DNA of 64,000 nt, taken from NCBI RefSeq assembly GCF_003269065.1, contig NZ_QLTA01000022.1, forward strand, positions 1 to 64,000, read 5' to 3'. This document shows, piece after piece, positions 8,722 through 17,076 of this stretch. The notes below the pieces were generated by a model. That model saw only the letters and a list, made by a program, of their open reading frames with translations. It had not been told where the DNA came from and ran no database searches. How positions within the stretch are numbered: position 1 is the stretch's first letter; each line of letters opens with the position of its first letter. Position numbers and translations under genes: made by a program. Source of the DNA: Paracidovorax anthurii. GTDB lineage: Bacteria; Pseudomonadota; Gammaproteobacteria; Burkholderiales; Burkholderiaceae_C.

Positions 8722-9408
8722 ATGTTCCAGCTCTACATCGGCAACAAGAACTACTCCTCCTGGTCCATGCGGCCCTGGGTGATGCTGCGCCAGGCCGGCA
8801 TCCCGTTCGAGGAGGTGTTCGTGCGCTTCGACAGCTTCGATGCCGGCTCGGCCTTCAAGCAGACCCTGCAGAACATCAGCCCCACCGGCAAGGTGCCCGT
8901 GCTGGTGGACGGCGCCGTGGCGGTCTGGGACACCCTCGCCATCGCCGAATATGTCGCCGAGAAGCACCCCGACAAGGGCCTGTGGCCGCAGGACGCCGCC
9001 GCGCGCGCCCAGGCGCGCAGCATCGTCGCCGAGATGCACAGCGGCTTCACCGCGCTGCGCGGCGCCTGCCCGATGAACATCGAGGCCCGGCTTCCCGACA
9101 CCGGCGCCCTCCTCTGGCGCGACCGGCCCGCGGTGCGCGCCGACGTGCAGCGCCTCGTGGACATGTGGGGCGATCTGCTGGAGCGGCACGGCGGCCCGCT
9201 GCTCTTCGGCGCGCAGTTCACCATCGCCGATGCCTTCTTCGCGCCGGTGTGCTCGCGCCTCGCCACCTACGCCCTGCCCGTGCCGCCGCGCATCGCCGGC
9301 TACGTGGACCACGTCCTGGCCCTGCCCGGCGTGAAGGCGTGGATCGAGGGCGCGCTGGCGGAGCGGGATTTCCTGGATTTCGAGGAGCCCTACCGGCTCG
9401 GCCGCTGA
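8722..9408 (+). CDS. glutathione S-transferase family protein
   Basis: A 228-residue cytosolic GST. The N-terminal thioredoxin fold (about 1-80) starts MFQLYIGNKNYSSWSMRPW, with the Ser/Tyr-rich first loop that positions glutathione, and includes the cis-Pro of GKVPVLVDG and the gamma-Glu contact near WDTLAIAEYV. An all-helical C-terminal domain follows, with the conserved FTIADAFFAPVCSRL capping box. The ATG at 8722 fits the fold; an upstream ATG at 8698 adds eight residues. It resembles the YfcF-like branch. The in vivo substrate cannot be inferred. Confidence 0.88.
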   Translation: MFQLYIGNKNYSSWSMRPWVMLRQAGIPFEEVFVRFDSFDAGSAFKQTLQNISPTGKVPVLVDGAVAVWDTLAIAEYVAEKHPDKGLWPQDAAARAQARSIVAEMHSGFTALRGACPMNIEARLPDTGALLWRDRPAVRADVQRLVDMWGDLLERHGGPLLFGAQFTIADAFFAPVCSRLATYALPVPPRIAGYVDHVLALPGVKAWIEGALAERDFLDFEEPYRLGR

Positions 9409-9423
9409 AGCGGCGCCCGCCCC

Positions 9424-9530
9424 ATACGGGTTTGCCATCGAAGAGAGAACACGGCGCGAAGCCGCAGACCGTGCAGTCGCACAGGCCAAGGCGAAGCAAC
9501 GCAGTGATCTTTTCGAGGGCGAAGCCGTAT
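9424..9530. repeat. dispersed repeat B, copy 1, with terminal inverted repeats
   Basis: A 107-bp element bounded by ATACGGGTTTGCC on the left and GGCGAAGCCGTAT on the right (11 of 13 positions pair as inverted repeats). Its interior (CATCGAAGAGAG, ACGGCGCGAAGCCGCAGAC, GCGAAGCAACGCAGTG) matches a copy at 58873-58977. The right end supplies the first base of the TCA that is the minus-strand neighbour's stop codon. Likely a small non-autonomous mobile or REP-like element. Confidence 0.75.
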
Positions 9531-9991
9531 CACCCCTGCCGGAACTGCTTGCGCAGGAACGGCCTGTGCCGCGCGATGTGCGCCATCTGCGCCGGCGCGA
9601 TGGAGCCGCCCAGGTCCTCGTCCTCGGTGTTGAGCACCTGGTTCCCGTAAGCCAGGGCGCGGGCCACCACCTCGGCCTCGTCCACCCCCTGCTGCGCGGC
9701 CAGGTCCATGGCCACGCGGCGCATGGCGCGCTGCGAGAGCATCCACATCGCGCCGAAGGCATCCCACGCGGCGGCCGTCTCCTTGAAGCGGTCGTGCTCG
9801 GCCAGGATCTCGCTCAGCGGCTTGTCCAGCACCTCCTGCAGCGCCTCCATGCGCTCGCGCAGCGTCTCGACCTCCTCCTCGCGCCGCAGCGCGTCCACCG
9901 CGGCGTTGGCGGCGGCATCGGGCGCTTCGGGCACGGGCACGCTGCCGTCGGGGTTCATCTGGGCGATCGTGAGGGAAGAGGAGAGGGACAT
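9530..9991 (-). CDS. hypothetical protein, helical, conserved-looking
   Basis: A 153-residue soluble protein with no signal peptide or membrane segment. Residues about 30-80 are strongly charged and probably helical (REEEVETLRERMEALQEVLDKPLSEILAEHD), compatible with a short coiled coil. The second half has a dense run of conserved-looking motifs (WDAFGAMWMLSQRAMRR, ALAYGNQVLNTEDEDLGG). I do not recognise a family. The start is uncertain: ATG 9991 has no clear Shine-Dalgarno, and ATG 9958 is an alternative. The stop codon lies at the end of repeat B. Confidence 0.7.
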   Translation of the reverse strand: MSLSSSLTIAQMNPDGSVPVPEAPDAAANAAVDALRREEEVETLRERMEALQEVLDKPLSEILAEHDRFKETAAAWDAFGAMWMLSQRAMRRVAMDLAAQQGVDEAEVVARALAYGNQVLNTEDEDLGGSIAPAQMAHIARHRPFLRKQFRQG

Positions 9992-10059
9992 GGCGGGCAA
10001 GAGGGGAAAGCGCTGGCGAATATACGCCCGGCGCCTGGGACCATCGCCATGGGCATCCT

Positions 10060-10121
10060 TTCGCGGCGACGGCACATGGCTTCGGCTGGCGCCGCCATCG
10101 GTGACGGCGAGCCGGTAGGTT
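10060..10121 (+). promoter_or_regulatory. candidate imperfect PIP box and -10 element
   Basis: TTCGC (10060-10064) and TTCGG (10081-10085) are separated by 16 bases, and TAGGTT (10116-10121) follows 30 bases later. The plant-inducible promoter used by HrpX/HrpB-type regulators is TTCGB-N15-TTCGB with a YANNNT -10 about 30-32 bases downstream. The match is therefore good except for a spacer one base too long. It lies 78 bases upstream of the effector start codon. Confidence 0.4.
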
Positions 10122-10198
10122 ATGGGCAAGCCGCCGCCAGACATTTCTCCGTCTTGCGGAACCATCCATCCTTCCCCGCCACCGTACAACCGCGCCCC

Positions 10199-11404
10199 AT
10201 GTTGACACCGTTGATTTCCACGCCACGCAAGGCCGGCTCGCTCGCCTCCACCCAGCCAGGCCCTGCGACGGCGAGCACCCATGCCGCGTCCCGATCCGCC
10301 AGTCCTCCAGCCTCGCCGGACGGCCTTGCTCCGCGGCCGCAGCGTGCCCTCGCACCCGTTCAGCCCAAGGGGCCGGATTTCGACGAAACACTGGCGGCAC
10401 AGCGCAAGCCCCACCTGCTGGCGTACCTGCGCCAGATGGAACGCGAGCTGGAAAACCAGTTGGAGCGCCCCATGGCGTCGGACACCAATTCCGACATGCA
10501 CCACCTGGACGACATCATGGAAGCGCTGAATGCGACCACCCCGTCGTTGAATCTGTGCAAGTACGCCTTCGAATTCAATCAGCAACTGGAAGGATTGAAG
10601 AAAACGGGGCTCGTTACGCAGTTGTTCGAAGGCATGCAAACGCAGGGTCAATGGCATGCCATCTTCGACCGCGACGGAAAACACCGCTCCGCCATGAGCG
10701 TGCAATGCGCCAAGGATTCCGCCTCGCTCGTCATCGTGGACAGCCTTCCTGCCGACAGCATCACCGAGGAGGTCCACACCGGCACCTGGACGCGGGTGCT
10801 GGAAGAGTTGCAATGGTTTCTCGACAGGAAGCGCAATTTCGTGGAGCCGCGCACTCAGTTACGGGCCCATATCGTGTTCACCCACGCCCAGAAATCCGAT
10901 GAGGGCTGCACCATCTTCGCCTTGTCGGCGGCCAAGAAAATGGCATCTTCGACGGCCATCGCAGACCTGCACCGGCAGGCACTGGCTTCAGCCGCCAACG
11001 CTGACGGTACGGAGCCGGCCGTGAAGATGCTGGCCTCCAGCGTGCTGCCTCCCGCCTTCATGAAGCATGCGACCTCTGCAAGAACGCTGCGCGAATACCT
11101 GGAGAAGCGCCGGCAGGAGCCGAACGCGGCGGCAGCCGATCAGGGAGCCGTCAACAAGCGCGGAGAAACGCTGCTTGAACGGCACGCGGCCCACGAGGTC
11201 ACCCGCCAGAAGCGGCCCCCGGAAGAGTCGACATGGTTCACCCCGATCCTGAAATGTCTGGGCATGGACACCGGCCCCAAGACCTCGACCTACAGCGCCT
11301 CCTACCTGCACAAGCGCATCGAATTCGTCCGCACGGCACTGGCCCACTTCGCGCCCCCCACGTCTGACGACACCACCGTCGCACACGGGCAGGTGCCGCA
11401 GTAG
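10199..11404 (+). CDS. YopJ/XopJ-family acetyltransferase, type III effector candidate
   Basis: A 401-residue protein without signal peptide. Its N-terminus (1-60) is rich in Ser, Pro, Thr and Ala, as in type III secretion signals. The core carries the YopJ catalytic arrangement: H162 in DGKHRSAMSV, D181 in ASLVIVDSL and C237 in AQKSDEGCTIFAL. The H-to-acidic spacing of 19 is the same as in YopJ (H109, E128), and the Cys segment matches the family's QxS..C.IF pattern. Such enzymes acetylate Ser, Thr or Lys of host kinases and other targets after injection. Base composition is less GC-extreme than the neighbours. The start is the ATG after the PIP-like element; the upstream open frame would cross it. 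Acidovorax plant pathogens are known to carry YopJ effectors. Confidence 0.8.
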   Translation: MLTPLISTPRKAGSLASTQPGPATASTHAASRSASPPASPDGLAPRPQRALAPVQPKGPDFDETLAAQRKPHLLAYLRQMERELENQLERPMASDTNSDMHHLDDIMEALNATTPSLNLCKYAFEFNQQLEGLKKTGLVTQLFEGMQTQGQWHAIFDRDGKHRSAMSVQCAKDSASLVIVDSLPADSITEEVHTGTWTRVLEELQWFLDRKRNFVEPRTQLRAHIVFTHAQKSDEGCTIFALSAAKKMASSTAIADLHRQALASAANADGTEPAVKMLASSVLPPAFMKHATSARTLREYLEKRRQEPNAAAADQGAVNKRGETLLERHAAHEVTRQKRPPEESTWFTPILKCLGMDTGPKTSTYSASYLHKRIEFVRTALAHFAPPTSDDTTVAHGQVPQ

Positions 11405-11442
11405 GGCCACGGCGCCTGCCCGTGCGCCGTACACTGCCCCGC

Positions 11443-12696
11443 ATGCAGATCTACATGGTGGGCGGCGCCGTGCGCGACCGGCTTTTGGGCCGCCCCGTCA
11501 ACGACCGCGACTGGGTGGTGGTGGGCGCCACGCCCGAGGACATGGCCGCGCGCGGCTTCCTGGCCGTGGGGCGCGATTTCCCCGTCTTCCTCCACCCCGA
11601 GACACGCGAGGAATACGCGCTCGCGCGCACCGAGCGCAAGAGCGGGCGCGGCTACCGGGGCTTCTTGGTGCAGGCCGACGCCGGCGTGACCCTGGAGCAG
11701 GATCTCTCGCGCCGCGATCTTACTATCAATTCAATAGCAGCCCGCATAGACGATACGCCGACATGGGAGCTATTCGACCCCTATGGCGGCGTGCGGGACC
11801 TGCAGGCGCGCACCCTGCGCCACGTGACCGATGCCTTCCGCGAGGACCCCGTGCGCATCCTGCGCGTGGCCCGCTTCGCCGCGCGCTTCACCGACTTCAC
11901 GGTGGCGCCCGAAACGATGGCGCTGATGCGCGCGATGGTGGAGGCCGGCGAGGCGGCCGACCTCGTGCCCGAGCGCGTGTGGCAGGAGATCGCGCGCGGC
12001 CTGATGGAGGCCGCGCCCTCGCGCATGTTCACCGTGCTGCGCGACTGCGGCGCGCTGGCCGTGCTGCTGCCCGAGCTGGACCGCCTCTGGGGCGTGCCGC
12101 AGCGCGCCGAATACCACCCCGAGGTGGACACCGGCGTGCACGTGATGATGGTGCTGGACATGGCCGCGCGCCTGCAGGCGCCGCTGGCCGTGCGCTTCGC
12201 CTGCCTCGTGCACGACCTGGGCAAGGGCACCACGCCCGCCGACGTGCTGCCGCGCCACATCGGCCACGAGCAGCGCAGCGCCGATCTGCTCGCCGGCGTG
12301 TGCGAGCGCCTGCGCGTGCCCGCCGAATGCCGCGAGACGGCCGACGTGGTGGCGCGCGAACACGGCAACATCCACCGCAGCGGCGACCTGAACGCCGCCG
12401 CCCTGCTGCGCCTGCTGGAGCGCTGCGATGCGCTGCGCAAGCCCGGCCGCTTCGCGGACGCGCTGCTGGCCTGCGAATGCGACGCGCGCGGGCGGCTCGG
12501 CTTCGAGGAGCTGCCCTACCCGCAGCGCGAGCGGCTGTGGGGCGCGCTGGAGGCCGCGCGGGCGGTGGACACCGGCCCGGTCGCGGCGGACGCGGCACGG
12601 CGCGGGCTGCGCGGGCCCCAGGTCGGCACAGAGATCCACCGCGCGCGCGTTGAGGCGGTGGCCCGCTGGCTGGCCGCGGCCACGCCGGCGCCCTGA
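11443..12696 (+). CDS. cca: multifunctional CCA-adding enzyme
   Basis: Adds or repairs the CCA 3' end of tRNAs. Class II nucleotidyltransferase of 417 residues, with the N-terminal head MQIYMVGGAVRDRLLG, the metal-binding RDWVVVG and the RRDLTINSIA motif. A C-terminal HD domain (HVMMVLDMA... CLVHDLGKG) gives the phosphatase/phosphodiesterase activities of the bifunctional form. I use ATG 11443; a GTG at 11422 would add seven residues. It lies 38 bases after the effector gene, on the same strand but probably under separate control. Confidence 0.95.
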   Translation: MQIYMVGGAVRDRLLGRPVNDRDWVVVGATPEDMAARGFLAVGRDFPVFLHPETREEYALARTERKSGRGYRGFLVQADAGVTLEQDLSRRDLTINSIAARIDDTPTWELFDPYGGVRDLQARTLRHVTDAFREDPVRILRVARFAARFTDFTVAPETMALMRAMVEAGEAADLVPERVWQEIARGLMEAAPSRMFTVLRDCGALAVLLPELDRLWGVPQRAEYHPEVDTGVHVMMVLDMAARLQAPLAVRFACLVHDLGKGTTPADVLPRHIGHEQRSADLLAGVCERLRVPAECRETADVVAREHGNIHRSGDLNAAALLRLLERCDALRKPGRFADALLACECDARGRLGFEELPYPQRERLWGALEAARAVDTGPVAADAARRGLRGPQVGTEIHRARVEAVARWLAAATPAP

Positions 12697-12796
12697 TCCC
12701 GCGGCGGCGGGCGCGCGGACCTCCCCGGCGGCGCCTACAAGGCCGTGGGCTGCGCGCCTACAAGCCCGGCGAACCCTTCTGGTAAGGTCGTCGGCA

Positions 12797-13534
12797 ATGC
12801 AAAAGCCCCCGTTGCTGACCACGCGCCACGCGCTGTTTCTCGACTTCGACGGCACCCTCGCCGACATCGCCCCCCACCCCGACGCGGTCCAGGTCCACCC
12901 CGGCGTGGTCCCCGCCCTGCAGGCCCTGCACGAACGGCTGGACGGCGCCCTGGCCATCGCCACGGGCCGCACCCGGGCCGACATCGACCGCTTCCTCGCC
13001 CCCCTCCAGTTGCCGCTCGCCAGCGAGCACGGCGCCCAGTACCGGCTGGGCAGCGGCGTGGCCGGCAGCGTGCCCGCGCCCGATCTCTCGCCCGTGGTGC
13101 GGGCGCTGCAGCCCCTGCTCGACCGCTATCCCGCACTGGTGCTGGAGCGCAAGAGCGCGGGCATGGCCCTGCACTACCGCCAAGCGGTAGAGCTGGAGCC
13201 GCTGTGCCGCGCCACGCTCGAACACGCGCTGGCGCAGGCGCCGGGCCTGGAGCTACTGCAGGGCAAGTGCGTGCTGGAGGTCAAGCCCGCCGGCCCCGAC
13301 AAGGGCCGGGCGATCGCCGACTTCATGCGCCACCCGCCGTTCGCGGGGCGCATCCCGGTGTTCGCGGGCGACGACGTGACCGACGAGCACGGCTTCGCCG
13401 CGGCACAGGCGCTCGGCGGCATCGGCATCAAGGTCGGCCCGGGCGACACCCGGGCGACTGCGCGCTGCGACGACGCGGCGCTGCTGCGCGAATGGCTCTT
13501 CCAGATGGCATCACCCGAGGGACTGTCCGCATGA
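12797..13534 (+). CDS. otsB: trehalose-6-phosphate phosphatase
   Basis: HAD-type phosphatase releasing trehalose from trehalose-6-phosphate. It has 245 residues, with the nucleophile pair D16 and D18 in FLDFDGTLAD, ATGRTRADI, a KAGPDKGRA-like Lys (KPAGPDKGRA) and the acidic GDDVTDEHGF motif. It is the first gene of otsB-GH15-otsA. The TGA overlaps the ATG of the next gene (ATGA). Upstream (12736-12781) a near-direct repeat GCGCCTACAAG occurs twice 32 bases apart, in the likely promoter region. Confidence 0.94.
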   Translation: MQKPPLLTTRHALFLDFDGTLADIAPHPDAVQVHPGVVPALQALHERLDGALAIATGRTRADIDRFLAPLQLPLASEHGAQYRLGSGVAGSVPAPDLSPVVRALQPLLDRYPALVLERKSAGMALHYRQAVELEPLCRATLEHALAQAPGLELLQGKCVLEVKPAGPDKGRAIADFMRHPPFAGRIPVFAGDDVTDEHGFAAAQALGGIGIKVGPGDTRATARCDDAALLREWLFQMASPEGLSA

Positions 13535-15432
13535 AACCCCACGACCCCGCCCCTTCCACCGGCCACGACGCGCAGGCCGCCGGCACGCCGGCGCCGGCCG
13601 ACGGCCTGCCCGGTCTCTCGCGCGATCCGCTGCGCAGGCCGCCCACCTTCGCGCCGCCCGCAGAGGCCTCGCTCGGGCTCGGCATGATCGGCAACTGCTC
13701 GGTCAGCGCCCTGGTGGACGCCAATGCGCACATCGTCTGGTGCTGCCTGCCGCGCTTCGACGGCGACCCGGTGTTCAACGCGCTCATTCAGCCCGGGGAC
13801 CAGGGCAGCCGCTTCGCGATCGAGCTGGAGAACCAGGCCGAGAGCCGGCAGTGGTACGAGCCCAACACGGCGGTGCTGCGCACCCGGCTCACGGACCAGG
13901 CGGGCAACAGCATCGAGATCACCGACTTCGCGCCGCGCTTCTATGCGCGCTCGCGCTTCTTCCGGCCCATGCTGCTCGTGCGCCGCGTGCGGCCCGTGCA
14001 GGGCTCGCCGCGCATCCGCGTGACGGCCAACGTGCGCTACGCCTGGGGCCGCGAGAAGCCCGAGATCACGCAGGGCAGCAACCACGTGCGCTTCGTGGGC
14101 GCCGACCTCACGCTGCGCCTGAACACCGACGCGCCGGTCTCGCACGTGCTCTCGGGCCAGCCCTTCGTGATCTCGCGCGAGTACAACTTCCTTCTCGGCG
14201 CGGACGAATCCCTGCCGGGCGGCATCGCCGACACCGCGCGCTCCTACGAGCAGGAGACCGTGGCCTACTGGCGCCAGTGGACGCAGCGCCTGGCCGTGCC
14301 GCTCGAATGGCAGGAGGCCGTGATCCGCGCGGCCATCACGCTCAAGCTCTCGCTCTACGAGGACACGGGCGCGATCGTCGCGGCCATGACCACCAGCATC
14401 CCCGAATCGGCCCACAGCGGCCGCAACTGGGACTACCGCTACTGCTGGCTGCGCGATGCGTTCTTCGTCGTGCGCGCGCTCAACAGCCTGTCCGAGACGG
14501 CGACGATGGAGGACTACCTGCGCTGGCTCAGCAACGTGGTGGTGGAGGCGAGCGGCGGCCACATCCAGCCGCTCTACGGCATCGGCCTGGAGCGCGAGCT
14601 GCCCGAGTTCTTCGTGCCCCACCTCGCGGGCTACCGCGGCATGGGCCCGGTGCGCGTGGGCAACCAGGCGGCGGAGCACTTCCAGCACGACGTGTACGGC
14701 AACATCATCCTGGGCGCCGCGCAGGCCTTCCACGACAAGCGCCTGCTGCACATGGGCGGCGCGGCCGAGTTCGCGCGCATGGAGCAGATCGGGGAGCTGG
14801 CGGTGCAGGTCTATGGCACGCCCGATGCCGGCATGTGGGAGCTGCGCACGCGCGCCCGCGTGCACACCTCCTCCGCGCTCATGAGCTGGGCCGCCTGCGA
14901 CCGGCTCGCCAAGATCGCCTCCGCGCTGCAGTTGCCCGAGCGGGCCGACTACTGGCACGGCCACGCGCGGCGCATGCGCGATGAAATCCTCGCGAAGTCC
15001 TGGAGCGAGAAGCGCCAGGCCTTTGCCGAAAGCTTCGGCGGCCACGAACTGGACGCGAGCGTGCTGCTCATGGCCGAGGTGGGCCTGATCGACCCGCGCT
15101 TCGTGAGCACCGTGGACGCCATGGAGGCCACGCTCTGCGACGGCCCCTACATGCGCCGCTACGAGGCCGCAGACGACTTCGGCAAGCCCGACACGGCCTT
15201 CAACATCTGCACCTTCTGGCGCATCGACGCGCTCGCGCGCATCGGCCGCCGCAGCCAGGCCCGCGAAATCTTCGAGGCCATGCTGGCGGCCCGCAACCCG
15301 CTGGGCCTGCTGTCCGAGGACACGCACGCGCAGACGGGCGAGATGTGGGGCAACTTCCCGCAGACCTATTCCATGGTGGGCATCATCAATGCGGCCGTGC
15401 GCCTCTCGGCGCCGTGGGATAGCGTCATATGA
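13531..15432 (+). CDS. glycoside hydrolase family 15 protein (glucoamylase/trehalase-like)
   Basis: A 633-residue soluble alpha/alpha-barrel enzyme. The N-terminal beta domain begins MIGNCSVSALVDANAHIVWCC at about residue 51, and the catalytic barrel shows RNWDYRYCWLRDA and the late Glu-rich segment (SEDTHAQTGEMWGNFPQTYS) expected for the general base. It starts inside otsB (ATGA overlap) and is followed by otsA. GH15 proteins in ots operons are commonly glucoamylases or trehalases acting on alpha-glucans or trehalose; which one cannot be decided here. No secretion signal, so cytoplasmic. Confidence 0.9.
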   Translation: MKPHDPAPSTGHDAQAAGTPAPADGLPGLSRDPLRRPPTFAPPAEASLGLGMIGNCSVSALVDANAHIVWCCLPRFDGDPVFNALIQPGDQGSRFAIELENQAESRQWYEPNTAVLRTRLTDQAGNSIEITDFAPRFYARSRFFRPMLLVRRVRPVQGSPRIRVTANVRYAWGREKPEITQGSNHVRFVGADLTLRLNTDAPVSHVLSGQPFVISREYNFLLGADESLPGGIADTARSYEQETVAYWRQWTQRLAVPLEWQEAVIRAAITLKLSLYEDTGAIVAAMTTSIPESAHSGRNWDYRYCWLRDAFFVVRALNSLSETATMEDYLRWLSNVVVEASGGHIQPLYGIGLERELPEFFVPHLAGYRGMGPVRVGNQAAEHFQHDVYGNIILGAAQAFHDKRLLHMGGAAEFARMEQIGELAVQVYGTPDAGMWELRTRARVHTSSALMSWAACDRLAKIASALQLPERADYWHGHARRMRDEILAKSWSEKRQAFAESFGGHELDASVLLMAEVGLIDPRFVSTVDAMEATLCDGPYMRRYEAADDFGKPDTAFNICTFWRIDALARIGRRSQAREIFEAMLAARNPLGLLSEDTHAQTGEMWGNFPQTYSMVGIINAAVRLSAPWDSVI

Positions 15433-15440
15433 AGAGGCAT

Positions 15441-15559
15441 CCCCCTGAGCGGCCTTGCCGCTTCCCCCTTCTCTCGGCTATCGCCGGGAAGGGGGACGAC
15501 GCCAGCGGCCCGGCAAAGCCGGTTCCGCGGCGTCCGCTGGCTTGGCCTGCTCCGCGGCC
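15441..15559 (+). repeat. dispersed repeat A, copy 2
   Basis: Same blocks in the same order as 8394-8504: CCCCCTGAGCGGC, a CCCCCTTC/GAAGGGGG hairpin (here with a 16-base loop), GACGACGCC, and TGGCCTGCTCCGCGGCC at the end. It begins 8 bases after the GH15 stop and separates that gene from otsA. If the hairpin terminates, otsA would need its own promoter in 15560-15630. Confidence 0.75.
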
Positions 15560-15639
15560 GTTCGACCGGATGCGCCGCGGTCGGTTGCATGGGCTGTGCC
15601 TTCGCGGAATGAAGCTGGATTGAAGAAGAAAGAATCTCC

Positions 15640-17021
15640 ATGAGCCGACTCGTCGTCATTTCCAACCGCATCGCCGATCCCCGGAAGCCCGCCGCCGGCG
15701 GGCTCGCCGTGGCGCTGGGCGAGACCCTCCACCGCACCGGCGGCATGTGGTTCGGCTGGAGCGGCACCATCGCCGAGGACGGCCTGCCGGGCGAAGGCAA
15801 GCTGCAGACGCGCCAGGCCGGCAGCGTGACGCTCGCCACCGTGGACCTGTGCCGCGAGGACCACGACGCCTACTACGCGGGCTACAGCAACAGCGTGCTC
15901 TGGCCCGTCTTCCACTACCGCCTCGACCTGGCGGACTTCAACGCGGGCTATGTCGCCGGCTACCGCCGCGTGAACCAGATGTTCGCGCGCAAGCTGCTGC
16001 CGCTGCTGAAAGAGGACGACATCCTCTGGGTGCACGACTACCACCTGATCCCGCTGGCGGCCGAGCTGCGCGCGCTGGGCTGCCGCCAGCGCATCGGCTT
16101 CTTCCTGCACATCCCCGTGCCGCCGCCGCTCATCATGGCCGCGATCCCGCAGCACGAGTGGCTCATGCGCTCGATGTTCGCCTACGACCTCGTGGGCCTG
16201 CAGAGCGAGGCCGACGTGGCGCACTTCACCCGCTACCTGAGCCACGAGGGCGGCGCCGAGAGCGTGGGCCCGCAGCGCCTGCGCGCCTTCGGCGGTACCG
16301 TGCAGGTGGGCGCGTTCCCCATCGGCATCGACGTGGACGAGTTCACGCGCCTCGCGAGCGCGCCCGACGCGGTGCAGACCTGCGAGGCGCTGAAGAACGA
16401 ATACTCGCGCCGCCGCCTGCTCATGGGCATCGACCGGCTCGACTACTCCAAGGGCATCCCGCAGCGCGTGCGCGCCTTCAGCGAGCTGCTCGCGCGCTAC
16501 CCCGAGAACCAGCACAGCGCCACCCTGATCATGATCGCCTCGCCCACGCGCGACAGCGTGGACGCCTACGCCGACCTGCGCCAGGAACTCGAAGGCCTGT
16601 GCGGCGCCATCAACGGCGACCACGGCGACCTCGACTGGATGCCCGTGCGCTATACATCCACCGCACCGTGGCCCGCAAGCGCGTGCCCGGCCTGTGCCGC
16701 GCCTCGGCCGTGGGCCTGGTCACGCCGCTGCGCGACGGCATGAACCTCGTCGCCAAGGAATACGTGGTGGCGCAGGACCCGGAGGACCCCGGCGTGCTGG
16801 TGCTCTCGCGCTTCGCGGGCGCGGCCGAGCAGCTCAAGGAGGCGCTGCTGGTGAACCCCTACGACACCCAGGGCATGGCGGACTCCATCCAGACCGCGCT
16901 GCGCATGCCGCTGCAAGAGCGCCAGAAGCGCCACCGCGCGCTCCTGGACCGCATCCGCGAGCACGACATCCACTGGTGGCGGCGCACCTTCCTCGACGCG
17001 CTGGAGAAGGCGCAGGACTGA
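15640..17021 (+). pseudogene. otsA: trehalose-6-phosphate synthase, frameshifted
   Basis: GT20 enzyme making trehalose-6-phosphate from UDP-glucose and glucose-6-phosphate. The N-terminal part is intact (VISNRIADP, GGLAVAL, WVHDYHLIPLA, GIDRLDYSKGIPQR with the Arg/Lys phosphate ligands). At 16651-16654 the sequence reads TATA where TA is expected (CGCTATACATCC instead of CGCTACATCC). The reading frame shifts after Y338 and stops at 16743, giving 367 residues with a foreign tail of about 29. The correct C-terminus, including [14 protein letters not shown] (UDP-glucose site), continues intact in another frame to 17021. Without the extra TA the protein would be 459 residues, normal length. Either a real recent mutation or a sequencing error. 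Confidence 0.88.
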
Positions 17022-17033
17022 ACGGAACAAAGG

Positions 17034-17056
17034 CCCCCGCCGCGCCAGCACGGGGG
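17034..17056. terminator. hairpin between convergent otsA and ROK gene
   Basis: CCCCCG (17034-17039) pairs with CGGGGG (17051-17056) across an 11-base loop, 12 bases after the otsA stop and about 20 bases before the ROK stop. There is no T-run, so it is a weak terminator candidate. Confidence 0.4.
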
Positions 17057-17076
17057 AGCGGCCTGCGTCGGCGCGG

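Noticed and set aside
10049..10198. Earlier start for the YopJ-like effector
   Set aside because: The in-frame ATG at 10049 lies upstream of the PIP-like element and -10, and the added residues look like non-coding translation.
16640..16743. Programmed frameshift in otsA
   Set aside because: No slippery heptamer or downstream pseudoknot is apparent, and the TA duplication alone explains the shift. OtsA is not known to use recoding.
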